Source: an uncultured Acidobacteriota bacterium (GTDB lineage: Bacteria; Acidobacteriota; Vicinamibacteria; Vicinamibacterales; CAVVIG01). From it: 64,000 bases of DNA. Positions 39,554 to 49,257 of this stretch are shown one piece after another. The notes beneath the pieces were generated by a model, which saw nothing but the letters and a program-made list of their open reading frames with translations, had not been told where the DNA came from and ran no database searches. Each line of letters starts with the position of its first letter. The stretch's first letter is position 1. Where the stretch lies: contig CADEDC010000004.1 in NCBI GenBank assembly GCA_902825985.1, positions 68,686 through 132,685 on the forward strand, given 5' to 3'. The translations under genes were made by a program, and so were the position numbers.

Positions 39554-39625
39554 AGCTGCCTCCGCTCGCGATGGAGACAGCAAACGTGAGGCCACCGGGG
39601 GATGGCCTCTCGGGTGCGAGTGGAC

Positions 39626-40459
39626 CTACCGATGAGCCAGCGCCATGAGCGCTTCGACGCGACGGTCGGTCGGTGGATGGGTGCTGAACAGCCCGACCAT
39701 GCCGGCCATGGAGAACGGCTTGATGATGAACATGTGGGCGGTGGCCGGGCTCGCGTCGAGCGGCACCTGCTTGCCGTACATCTCGAGCTTGCGCAGTGCA
39801 TTGACGAGACCGAGCGGGCTGCCGGCGATGGCCGCGCCGCCGGCGTCGGCGTCGAACTCACGCGACCGCGAGATCGCGGCCTGGATGAGCATGGCCGCAA
39901 TCGGCGCCAGGATGATCATCGCAATCAGGGCGACCGGATTGCTGTCCTCGCGGTCGTCGCCGCGCGAACCCCCGAAGAACATGGCGAATCGCGCCACCAT
40001 CATGATCGCCGCGGCGAGCGTCGCCGCCACCGAGCTGATCAGGATGTCGCGATGCTTCACGTGCGCCAGCTCGTGAGCGATGACGCCGGCCAACTCGTCC
40101 TCGGTGAGGATTCGGAGAATGCCCTCCGTGGCGGCGACGGCTGCGTGCTCCGGATTGCGGCCGGTGGCGAATGCGTTCGGCGAGTCCTGCGGGATGATGT
40201 AGACCTTCGGCATCGGCAGGTTGGCACGCTGGGCCAGGCGTGCCGTCAGCTGCCACAGCGGGTGTCCCTGCGAGACCTCTTTCGCGCTGTACATCCGCAG
40301 GACGATCTTGTCCGAGAACCAGTACGACCCGAAGTTCATCACGGCTGCCACGACGAAGCCCAGCACCAGCCCCTGCGACCCGCCGAAAGCCTGGCCGAGG
40401 TACAGAAACACTGCGCTGAGAGCCGCGAGCAGGACGACAGTCTTCACTGAGTTGGCCAT
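39626..40459 (-). CDS. htpX: Zinc metalloprotease HtpX (M48 family)
   Basis: A 277-residue inner-membrane protease starting at the ATG 40459. Two N-terminal helices (VVLLAALSAVFLYLGQAFGG and LVLGFVVAAVMNFGSYWFSD) precede the zinc site HELAHVKHRD and the third ligand Glu in SREFDADAGGA. Two more hydrophobic segments lie between them. HtpX degrades misfolded membrane proteins. A TAAAAT box lies 7 nt upstream and there is no Shine-Dalgarno. It ends 72 bp upstream of the Clp ATPase gene on the same strand; both belong to protein quality control. Confidence 0.96.
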   Translation of the reverse strand: MANSVKTVVLLAALSAVFLYLGQAFGGSQGLVLGFVVAAVMNFGSYWFSDKIVLRMYSAKEVSQGHPLWQLTARLAQRANLPMPKVYIIPQDSPNAFATGRNPEHAAVAATEGILRILTEDELAGVIAHELAHVKHRDILISSVAATLAAAIMMVARFAMFFGGSRGDDREDSNPVALIAMIILAPIAAMLIQAAISRSREFDADAGGAAIAGSPLGLVNALRKLEMYGKQVPLDASPATAHMFIIKPFSMAGMVGLFSTHPPTDRRVEALMALAHR

Positions 40460-40466
40460 GATCAAT

Positions 40467-40472
40467 ATTTTA
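40467..40472 (-). promoter_or_regulatory. -10 box close to htpX start codon
   Basis: TAAAAT on the minus strand lies 7 nt before the ATG at 40459, inside an AT-rich patch (ATATTTTACAA on the plus strand). This spacing implies a leaderless or nearly leaderless htpX mRNA. Confidence 0.5.
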
Positions 40473-40607
40473 CAACCCGCCCGGACCGGCCGCCGCCGGA
40501 TGGCCGGCTCGATAGGACGATCGGGGACGTTCCTGCATCTTGAGACGCACGTCGGTTCTCATGGGTTCCGGCTGGGCGACGGCTCCTGGAGCTCGCAATG
40601 CGGAAGG

Positions 40608-40613
40608 TATAAT
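40608..40613 (+). promoter_or_regulatory. Consensus -10 box 6 nt before a start codon
   Basis: A perfect TATAAT lies 6 nt before the ATG at 40620, so a standard start site would fall on or next to the A of ATG. No Shine-Dalgarno is present. Clearest leaderless-type arrangement in the window. Confidence 0.65.
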
Positions 40614-40619
40614 CCGCAG

Positions 40620-41162
40620 ATGGTGGTCACCGCGGTGCTTTTCGGCGCCCTGCTCGCGCAGCAGCCGACTCCTCAGCCCTTTCCACGACCGGCCACGGCG
40701 CAACCGTCCAGGCCAGACGCGACGGCGCCGCCGGCGCCAGCCCAGGCACCAGTTCCGCCGCCGGCTCCTGCCCCCGGGCCAGCCGGCGCCGTGGTCCCAG
40801 CATCCGACGCGCCAAACGAAGCCACGCTGGGCGTCGAGGTGTACCCCGGTTCACAGTTCATCACCTCGTATGACGCTGGCAGGGGCCAGCGCTACTACCT
40901 GTTCGGCACGTCGGGGTCGTTCGTGGCGGTGGTGACCTTCTACCGGACCTTGCTCAAGCAGCGCGGCGAGCTGGTGTTCGAGGCGCCAGCCACGCATCAG
41001 TTCGACATCGGACGGTTCCGCGAGGAGACGATGGCGTTTCCGCCGAGCGTGACGATCAAGGACTATCAGTCGCAGATTTCGCAGGGCTATCCAAACCCAA
41101 GGCCCGGCGTGGAGCCGGCACGCTTCCCGACGGTCATCCAGATCGTCCCGCCGGTCCAGTAG
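40620..41162 (+). CDS. Conserved hypothetical exported protein, Pro/Ala-rich N-terminus
   Basis: A 180-residue protein. A short hydrophobic N-terminus (MVVTAVLFGALLAQQ) could be a signal or anchor, followed by about 50 Pro/Ala residues and a compact domain (EVYPGSQFITSYDAGRGQRY...FVAVVTFYRTLLKQRG...FDIGRFREETMAFPPSVTIKDY). I do not recognise a named family. The frame is open further upstream, but that part is antisense to htpX. The TATAAT directly before this ATG supports the start. It converges with the triple RidA gene 7 bp later. Confidence 0.7.
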   Translation: MVVTAVLFGALLAQQPTPQPFPRPATAQPSRPDATAPPAPAQAPVPPPAPAPGPAGAVVPASDAPNEATLGVEVYPGSQFITSYDAGRGQRYYLFGTSGSFVAVVTFYRTLLKQRGELVFEAPATHQFDIGRFREETMAFPPSVTIKDYQSQISQGYPNPRPGVEPARFPTVIQIVPPVQ

Positions 41163-41169
41163 CCCGGTT

Positions 41170-42363
41170 TCACTTCACCGCGACGAAGATCATCTCGACC
41201 AGGATGTCGGGGCTGACCATTGCCGCGCCGACCGTCGCTCGCGCCGGCAGGTCGCGGGTGAGCACCTGCCGGTACTCGCCGTTCATCGTCTGGAACGCCG
41301 TCATGTCCGCCAGGAACACTGTCGCGTCGACGACGTGACTCCAGTCGAAGCCGGCGGCCCGCAGGGTACGGCCGGCGCGCCCCAGCACTTCCACCGCCTG
41401 CGCCTTCGGATCGGTGCGGTTCGCGGTGGTGTTCCCGGTGAGCCCGGACAGATACAGACGGTTGCCGACCCGGATCGCCGAACTCAGGTTGGCGCTCGGG
41501 CTGCCGGGCGACCCGTCGGCGTTCGGCGTCGTGATTGCGGTTCGGCTCGCGTCCTTCACCGCGACCATCGCGATCTCGATCAGGTAGTCGGGGCTCGTCA
41601 AACCGGTGGTGACCGTCACCCGTGCCGGCGGCGCGCCGGAAAAATACGGCCGATACGCCGCATTCATGGCCTGAAAGCCGGCAGCGTTGGTGAGGTAGAC
41701 GCGCGACGCCACGACGTCCGCGTAGCTCATGCCCGCTTCCTTGAGAATTTCGGCGCCGTTGTCGAGGATCACCTTCGTCTGCGCCGTGAGATCCCCGCTG
41801 ACGTTCGCGTTGTCCCTGCCGTTGCGGCTGACCAATCCGGACAGGAACAGCGTATTGCCGCTGCGGATCCCGTAGCTGTAGGGCGCCGGCGAACGCACCC
41901 AGCCCTGCGGATGCACGACGACCCGTTCACCGCCGGTCGGCACGGCTATCGCCGAGATCTCGACGAGGCCATCGGCGTTGGCCAGCGGCTGATTGAGGAC
42001 GACGGTCGTCCGCGCCGGTGGAGCGGTCGGGAAGAAGCCGGCGTAGACCTCGTTCATGGCCGCGAAGTCGGCAGCATTCCGCAGGTACACGGTCACGCTC
42101 GCGGCGTTCGCGAGGCTCGAGCCGGCGTCTTTCAAGACGCCGGCAATCTGTGCAAGCGTGTCCCGGGTCTGCGCCCGGATGTCGCCCTTCGCCGTCGCGA
42201 CGATCGACCCGGACACGTAGATCAGCCCGTCCGCCTTGACGGCGGCGCTGAACGGCAGGTTCGGATTGGGGCCGAAGATCTGCCTGGGTTGCGCAAGGAC
42301 GGTCGCGGTCGACGCCCATAACACCAGTATCGAAAGCAGTGCTCGCACAGCTGAAACTCCCAT
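41170..42363 (-). CDS. Exported protein with three tandem RidA domains
   Basis: A 397-residue protein from the ATG at 42363. It starts with a signal peptide (MGVSAVRALLSILVLWASTATVLAQ) and then has three consecutive RidA/YjgF-like domains (about 30-145, 150-265, 285-397). Each shows LxxSG (LIYVSGSIV, LFLSGLVS, LYLSGLTG), a conserved GDLTAQTKVILDN-like helix, and ARTTVV/ARVTVT/ARATVG with the substrate-binding Arg. The conserved final Glu of the motif is present in EISA, EIAM and EMIF. RidA proteins are normally cytosolic single-domain trimers, so this looks like a pre-formed pseudo-trimer exported to the periplasm. Its substrate is unknown. ThiC is encoded 40 bp upstream on the same strand. 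Confidence 0.9.
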   Translation of the reverse strand: MGVSAVRALLSILVLWASTATVLAQPRQIFGPNPNLPFSAAVKADGLIYVSGSIVATAKGDIRAQTRDTLAQIAGVLKDAGSSLANAASVTVYLRNAADFAAMNEVYAGFFPTAPPARTTVVLNQPLANADGLVEISAIAVPTGGERVVVHPQGWVRSPAPYSYGIRSGNTLFLSGLVSRNGRDNANVSGDLTAQTKVILDNGAEILKEAGMSYADVVASRVYLTNAAGFQAMNAAYRPYFSGAPPARVTVTTGLTSPDYLIEIAMVAVKDASRTAITTPNADGSPGSPSANLSSAIRVGNRLYLSGLTGNTTANRTDPKAQAVEVLGRAGRTLRAAGFDWSHVVDATVFLADMTAFQTMNGEYRQVLTRDLPARATVGAAMVSPDILVEMIFVAVK

Positions 42364-42403
42364 GTCGATCCCGGCGGCGCGGCCGGCCGGCCTCGCCTGG
42401 GAC

Positions 42404-44182
<1,779 letters not shown>

Positions 44183-44277
44183 TCACAACCGGCGGCCGCG
44201 GATCCTGACCAAAATCGCGCAGCGGCGCCGCGCCACCGACGCAGCCCGTCAGGCCGCGGCCCCTACCCGGTTTCGGG

Positions 44278-45033
44278 CTAGCTCGTGATGGGGCGGGTGG
44301 CGATGAGGAGATCGCGCCGGGCCGATGCAGGAAACCGTTCGATGGCGTAGCGGACGGTGGTTCGCGGCATCTCTCTGCCGTGGGCCCGCAGGTAGCGGGC
44401 CAGACGGGCGGCGTCGACCTTGCCCGCCTCGCGCAGCATCCAGCCGACCGCCTTGTGGATGAGGTCGTTCGGGTCGGGATGGAGCCGTTCGGCGAACTCG
44501 TACGCCAGGTCGAGCGCCTGTCCCCTCCGGATTGACGGCAGCAGCGCCACCGTTGACGCCCGACGCACCCACGGATTGGTGGCGCAACGCGACCATGATC
44601 GCAGCTTCGGCGCCAGTTCCGGGTACATCACGAGCAGCGGACCGAGCAGACTGCCGCAGATGCCGTCGGTGGTCGCCCAGTTCGACGCATGCCCGGCCAC
44701 CAGCCACCCCTTCCATACGCCGAACAGTTGGCGACGGAACGACCTGCGGTAGCGGGCGACGACCTCGACGGCGAGCCCCTTCGCTTCCAGTACCGGGTCG
44801 GCGATCAGGAGCGCCGCGAACGAGTTGGCATCGTCCACCGACCAGTCGCCGTGCTCGCCGACGATGCGCCGCGCGAGCGCGCGGACGGCCGGCGTGCCGA
44901 CGTTGAAGAACCGCAGCGTGTCGGCGCCGCGGAAGTAGCGGCTGGCATCGAAATCGCCGAGCGGGCGGGCCAGCGCCTGCAATTCCCGGCGCGCCGCGCG
45001 CGCAATCCGATCGGGCGAGGGACGGGCCGCCAA
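44278..45033 (-). CDS. DNA alkylation repair protein (AlkD-like)
   Basis: A 251-residue all-helical HEAT-like repeat protein with family motifs FFNVGTPAVRALARRIVGEH, NSFAALLIADPVLEAKGLAVEVVARY, NWATTDGICGSLLGPLL and NPWVRRASTVALLPSIRRGQ, matching AlkD/AlkC-type DNA glycosylases that excise alkylated bases from DNA. The start is TTG at 45033, 6 bp after the stop of the DUF5916 gene, so it is likely translated from the same mRNA. No ATG fits the family N-terminus. Confidence 0.9.
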   Translation of the reverse strand: MAARPSPDRIARAARRELQALARPLGDFDASRYFRGADTLRFFNVGTPAVRALARRIVGEHGDWSVDDANSFAALLIADPVLEAKGLAVEVVARYRRSFRRQLFGVWKGWLVAGHASNWATTDGICGSLLGPLLVMYPELAPKLRSWSRCATNPWVRRASTVALLPSIRRGQALDLAYEFAERLHPDPNDLIHKAVGWMLREAGKVDAARLARYLRAHGREMPRTTVRYAIERFPASARRDLLIATRPITS

Positions 45034-45039
45034 CGGAGT

Positions 45040-47448
45040 TCAGAACCGTCGCGTGTAGACGAACTTGACGGCGGCGCGACGATCCAATGTCCCGAGCCCG
45101 GCCTGACGCACGCCGTCGAGCTGGTCGAAGTCCTGCCAGTTGTGCGTATAGATGAAGAACAGGTCGTTGCCGGGCACCAACGTCCAGCGGAATCGCGACT
45201 GCCAGCCGAGCACTTTCGATACCGTGTCGAACTGCACGTTGTTCACGACGAACACGAACGGGCTGAACTGCGTGTCGCTGATGAGCCGGTACACCTTGGT
45301 GTCGAAGCTGCCTTCGGCAAGGTCGATGGCGTTCCATTCGCCCTCCACCTGCAGACGCACGCCACGGCGCGGCCGCAGGTTGAGGTTCAATGTCAGCTCG
45401 CGACGCCTGCCGGAGAAGAACTCGCCGACTTCCAGGCCGCCGCGCACCGAGACGACGCGGCGATTGGCGGTGAATCCGCCGGCGCGGAAGCGGGTGAACG
45501 CGTATTCACCGCCGGCCGGCAGGACGATGCCGGAGGAGATCTCGAAGTCGGCCTCGAGGCGCTGGTACTCGGGACTGAGCGTCAGGCCGAAGCCGTCCTG
45601 CGAATTCGTCTCGATCCGGACGATCTGCCAGTTCATCTCGCGCGTCAGCCAGCGGTCGTGCATGTCGACGATCAGGTTTGCGTCGTAGTTGAACCCGAGG
45701 CGGCGCAGCCAGCGATGGCGCTGGAAGTTTGGCGTGAAGCCGAAGCGCGGGTTGTAGTTCTTGAACCCGGCGCGCGGCACGAAGCCGACCGCCGGCGCGT
45801 GGTTCGGCTCGACGACCTCCCAGGAGAAGCTGGCCTCCCAGGGATTGTTCGGAAAGCCGATGCGCGCGCCGTACGCGGCGCTGTCGCCCAGCCCCTGAAG
45901 CTGCGAGGCCCAGAGGTAGAAGGCGTCGAACTCGAGATTCTGCCGGCCGCGAAAGCGATTCGTCTGCAGTCGGACGTCGGCACCCGCGGTATGGCGATCT
46001 GCCAGGGCGCTGTCGCGCGTGAAGCGGCCCGTGTAGATGCCCGCGACATACGATTGGGCGAGAAAGCGGCGCTTGCCGCGGAAGACGGCGAAATCCTCGC
46101 CTGCCACCGTGTTGGTGTCGCGGGTCCGCAGCAGCAGCGCGCCGACATCCTGCCGTCCGATCTGCCCGGTCAGCTTGGCGCCGATGTCAATCGGTTGAGG
46201 ATTGCCGTCGATGTCCCGGCCAATCTGGCGGCTGAAGAACGGCCGCGTTGGCGACGGTGCGTTACCGCCACCGCCACCCCCGCCACCTCCACCGCCGCCG
46301 CCGCCGCCGCCAAAGCCACCACCACCACCGCCGCCGCGGTAGAAATCGAAGAACGTGGCGCCATCGAGAAAGAAGGTGCGGCGCTCCGGGAAGAACAGCG
46401 GAAACCTCGTCAGGTTGACCAGCCGCTGGTCGACTTCCGTTTCCGCGAAATCGGTGTTGACCGTCAGGTTGCCACGCAGACTCGGCGTGAGGTTGTAGAG
46501 CATGTCGAGCCCGACCGCTGCCGTTCCCGAGAGCGGCGCCGGCGCGTCACCGCCTGGCGAATCGGCGACATTCGATGCGGCATAGGGTCGGACGTCGAGG
46601 CCGACGCCCTGGCTCGGCTCGGTGATGCCGACCAGCAGACCGGCGTTCGCCATCCGGCGCAGCCCCTGGTTCCGGAGATGGCCGGTCCAGACATTTTCTT
46701 CGTTCTTCCGGCGCACCGACCGCTGGAAGTTGATGCCCCAGGCGGGCGTCTTCGGGTCGAAGCTGAGGGTCGTGAAGGGGATCTCGATTTCGATCGTCCA
46801 GCCGATGTCGCTCCGGCGGACCCGCGCATTCCAGATGCCGTCCCAGTTGCGGTTGTCCCCGGACGTCCCCATGTAGGAGTCGGCCATCAGACCGGCCGGA
46901 TTCATCTCGAAGAAGTAGCCGGTCTGGCGGTCGAGGAACGTGTCCATCGTCCACTGGAAGCGGTCGTCCCCCTGGAGGAACTCGTCGCGCTTCATCGTGT
47001 TCCCGAGCATCTTGTCGGGTTCGGAGTCGAAGCAGATGACACCGATGTAGAGGGCGGTCCGGCTGAACGCAATCCGCACGTCGGTGCGCTCGGTGGGGGC
47101 ACCGCCCTGCACCGGGTCCTGCTGGACGAAGTCGCCGGCTGGGGAGGCGCGCTTCCAGACCGGTTCATCGAGGCTGCCGTCGAGCGCGACGCGTTCCTCG
47201 GCCTGCAGCCGCTCGGCCCGCATCACGCGCGATGCCGACTCGATCGCCGCTTCATAGCGGGCGTCGTACGAGCCCGGCGTCAGACCGGCGACCACCGCGG
47301 CGTTGATGCCGGTCTCCAATTCGTCCGGCGTCGGCGGCGGGATCGGCGTACCGGCCGGGGATCGGGGCGCGAACTGGGCGCCGGCGACGCCGCCGGACGC
47401 GTGCAATACGAGCAGCGCGACGAACAACCAGCGCAGGCACACGAACAT
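45040..47448 (-). CDS. DUF5916 outer-membrane protein with CBM9-like domain and poly-Gly loop
   Basis: From the ATG at 47448 it has 802 residues: a signal peptide (MFVCLRWLFVALLVLHASGGVAGAQ), a CBM9-like beta-sandwich (about 75-270; VALDGSLDEPVWKRASPAGDF, NRNWDGIWNARVRRSDIGWTIEIEIPF), then the DUF5916 beta-barrel ending in KFVYTRRF. The segment RRTFFLDGATFFDFYR is a DUF5916 signature. Right after it is a tract of seven Gly, one Phe and sixteen Gly, probably an exposed or periplasmic loop. An in-frame GTG at 47496, 8 nt after a TATACT box (47510-47505), is an alternative leaderless start. The family is common in Bacteroidota and Acidobacteriota; the substrate is unknown. Confidence 0.87.
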   Translation of the reverse strand: MFVCLRWLFVALLVLHASGGVAGAQFAPRSPAGTPIPPPTPDELETGINAAVVAGLTPGSYDARYEAAIESASRVMRAERLQAEERVALDGSLDEPVWKRASPAGDFVQQDPVQGGAPTERTDVRIAFSRTALYIGVICFDSEPDKMLGNTMKRDEFLQGDDRFQWTMDTFLDRQTGYFFEMNPAGLMADSYMGTSGDNRNWDGIWNARVRRSDIGWTIEIEIPFTTLSFDPKTPAWGINFQRSVRRKNEENVWTGHLRNQGLRRMANAGLLVGITEPSQGVGLDVRPYAASNVADSPGGDAPAPLSGTAAVGLDMLYNLTPSLRGNLTVNTDFAETEVDQRLVNLTRFPLFFPERRTFFLDGATFFDFYRGGGGGGGFGGGGGGGGGGGGGGGGNAPSPTRPFFSRQIGRDIDGNPQPIDIGAKLTGQIGRQDVGALLLRTRDTNTVAGEDFAVFRGKRRFLAQSYVAGIYTGRFTRDSALADRHTAGADVRLQTNRFRGRQNLEFDAFYLWASQLQGLGDSAAYGARIGFPNNPWEASFSWEVVEPNHAPAVGFVPRAGFKNYNPRFGFTPNFQRHRWLRRLGFNYDANLIVDMHDRWLTREMNWQIVRIETNSQDGFGLTLSPEYQRLEADFEISSGIVLPAGGEYAFTRFRAGGFTANRRVVSVRGGLEVGEFFSGRRRELTLNLNLRPRRGVRLQVEGEWNAIDLAEGSFDTKVYRLISDTQFSPFVFVVNNVQFDTVSKVLGWQSRFRWTLVPGNDLFFIYTHNWQDFDQLDGVRQAGLGTLDRRAAVKFVYTRRF

Positions 47449-47577
47449 TGGCACGGGCTTACGGCCCAGCTTGCCATCGGGGGAGCACACGAACACGGCG
47501 CTCAAGTATACCGATGCGGCCGGCGGGACGGATCACTTGTGCCTGGCGCAGGAGAAAATCAGGGCGAAGGTGCGCGA

Positions 47578-48738
47578 TTATGGGAGCTTTCGCAGGAGCA
47601 GGCACTTCAGGTAGTAGGTTTCCGGCACCCCCAGCAGCACCGGGTGGTCGCGCCCCTGCATCCGCTTCTCGACGATCGTCACGTGGACGCCGGCATCCAC
47701 CGACGCCTCGTAGACGATCTCGCCGAATGCCGCCTCGCTGATGTTGTAGGAGCAGCTGCAGGTGACCAGGATGCCACCGGGATTCAGCAGCTTGAGCGCG
47801 CGGAGGTTGATCTCCTTGTAGCCGCTCGACGCCTTCTCGACCGCCGACTTGCTCTTCGCGAACGCCGGCGGATCGAGCACGATGGTGTCGAACCGCTCGC
47901 CGACGCGCTCGAGGGCCCGCAGTTCGTCGAACACGTTGCCGACGCGTGCGTCGACCGCGACTCCGTTGCGCGCCGCGTTGAGCGTGATCCGCGCCACGGC
48001 GTCGGCAGAGGCGTCGAACGCGATCACCGCGCTGCATCGCCGCCCCATCGTCAGCGCGAAGCCGCCGTTGTAGCTGAAGCAGTCGAGCATCCGGCCGTGG
48101 GCGTAAAGGGACGCGGCCGCCCGGTTGTCGCGCTGATCCAGGAAGAGCCCGGTCTTCTGGCCGTGTCGCAGATCGACCTCGTACTCCACCTGCAACTCGT
48201 GGACCTGAACCAGGTCCGGGATGTCGCCGGCGAGCACTTCGACGATCTGGGGCAGCCCGTCCAGCGTCCGCGTCCGCGGGTCGTTGCGCGCCAGGATGCC
48301 GCGCGGCGACAGCCGCTCCTGCAGCACCCGGACGACCACCGGCGTCAACCGGTCCATGCCCTGGGACAGCGCCTGGACGACGAGATAGTCGCCGTACCGA
48401 TCGACGATGAGCGACGGCAGGCGATCGCTTTCGCCGTGCACCAGCCGGTAGGCCGTGGCGTCGATGCCCAGCGATTCGCGGAACGCGATGGCGTCGTGGA
48501 TCCGCCGCTCGATCAGCCGGTCATCCGGCTCCTGCTCACCGTCGGTGAGCATCCGCAGGGCGATGAGCGAGCGGTCGCTGTAGAGCCCGTGCCCCAGCGT
48601 CTGCCCGCGCCGGCTGCGTACGAGGACACGATCGCCGCCGGCGGCGGCGGCGTCGATGATGTCGCTGCGGTAGATCCAGGGGTGACCGCCCTGGAGCCGC
48701 TGCTCACCGCGAGGGGAAATGACGACGGTTGCGGGCAT
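47578..48738 (-). CDS. Class I SAM-dependent rRNA methyltransferase, RlmI-like
   Basis: A 386-residue protein from the ATG at 48738. An N-terminal PUA domain (ISPRGEQRLQGGHPWIYRSDI) is followed by an EEHEE-like segment and a Rossmann methyltransferase domain with MLDCFSYNGGFALTMG as SAM motif I, VGNVFDELR, and the catalytic-loop DTIVLDPPAFAKSK plus CSCSYNISEAAF. This is the layout of RlmI (YccW), which methylates C5 of a 23S rRNA cytosine. It is divergent from rpiB, and the two genes share overlapping -10 boxes. Confidence 0.94.
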   Translation of the reverse strand: MPATVVISPRGEQRLQGGHPWIYRSDIIDAAAAGGDRVLVRSRRGQTLGHGLYSDRSLIALRMLTDGEQEPDDRLIERRIHDAIAFRESLGIDATAYRLVHGESDRLPSLIVDRYGDYLVVQALSQGMDRLTPVVVRVLQERLSPRGILARNDPRTRTLDGLPQIVEVLAGDIPDLVQVHELQVEYEVDLRHGQKTGLFLDQRDNRAAASLYAHGRMLDCFSYNGGFALTMGRRCSAVIAFDASADAVARITLNAARNGVAVDARVGNVFDELRALERVGERFDTIVLDPPAFAKSKSAVEKASSGYKEINLRALKLLNPGGILVTCSCSYNISEAAFGEIVYEASVDAGVHVTIVEKRMQGRDHPVLLGVPETYYLKCLLLRKLP

Positions 48739-48750
48739 GGCCTGACGTAC

Positions 48751-48760
48751 ATAGTACAAT
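48751..48760. promoter_or_regulatory. Overlapping divergent -10 boxes between rlmI-like gene and rpiB
   Basis: ATAGTACAAT contains TACAAT on the plus strand (48755-48760, 9 nt before the rpiB ATG) and TACTAT on the minus strand (48756-48751, 12 nt before the rlmI-like ATG), sharing the central TA. No Shine-Dalgarno is present for rpiB. Confidence 0.62.
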
Positions 48761-48769
48761 CGCCTGTCT

Positions 48770-49216
48770 ATGCAAGTGGCGATCGGGGCGGATCACGCCG
48801 GTTTTGTGCTGAAAGAGCACCTGAAGGGCACGCTCGAGCGGCTCGGGCACACCGTGATCGACCACGGCACCCATGACGAGGCGCCGACGGACTACCCACC
48901 CATCTGCTTCGCCGTCGGCCGCGCCGTCGCTGAAGGCCGGGCCGAGCGCGGCATCGTGCTGGGCGGCAGCGGCCAGGGCGAGCAGATCGCCGCGAACAAG
49001 GTGCCGGGCGTCCGCGCCGCCTTGTGCAACGATCTCTTCACGGCGCGCCTGTCGCGCGAGCACAACGATGCGAACGTCCTCTCGATGGGCGGACGCATCG
49101 TGGCGTTCGGACTCGCCGACGAAATCCTCACGCTATGGTTGAACACCGCCTTCGCCGGCGGACGCCATCAGCGCCGGCTCGATCAAATCGCCGCGGCCGA
49201 TTCGGCCCGCGCCTAG
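48770..49216 (+). CDS. rpiB: Ribose-5-phosphate isomerase B
   Basis: A 148-residue RpiB/LacA/LacB protein starting [18 protein letters not shown]. It shows [13 protein letters not shown] and [24 protein letters not shown]. In E. coli-type enzymes a Cys in this loop acts as base; here the GSGxGEQIAAN form with a Glu resembles mycobacterial RpiB, where Glu takes that role. It interconverts ribose 5-phosphate and ribulose 5-phosphate in the pentose phosphate pathway. glyA follows 41 bp downstream, a frequent pairing. Confidence 0.96.
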   Translation: MQVAIGADHAGFVLKEHLKGTLERLGHTVIDHGTHDEAPTDYPPICFAVGRAVAEGRAERGIVLGGSGQGEQIAANKVPGVRAALCNDLFTARLSREHNDANVLSMGGRIVAFGLADEILTLWLNTAFAGGRHQRRLDQIAAADSARA

Positions 49217-49257
49217 CAGACGCCCGCCGCGACGCGGCGGCACGCGGAAGGAACGCC

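Noticed and set aside
44689-48876. A 1395-codon open frame on the plus strand
   Set aside because: It runs antisense across alkD, the DUF5916 gene and the rlmI-like gene. Composition is His/Arg/Asp-rich with no domain, a typical GC-rich antisense shadow.
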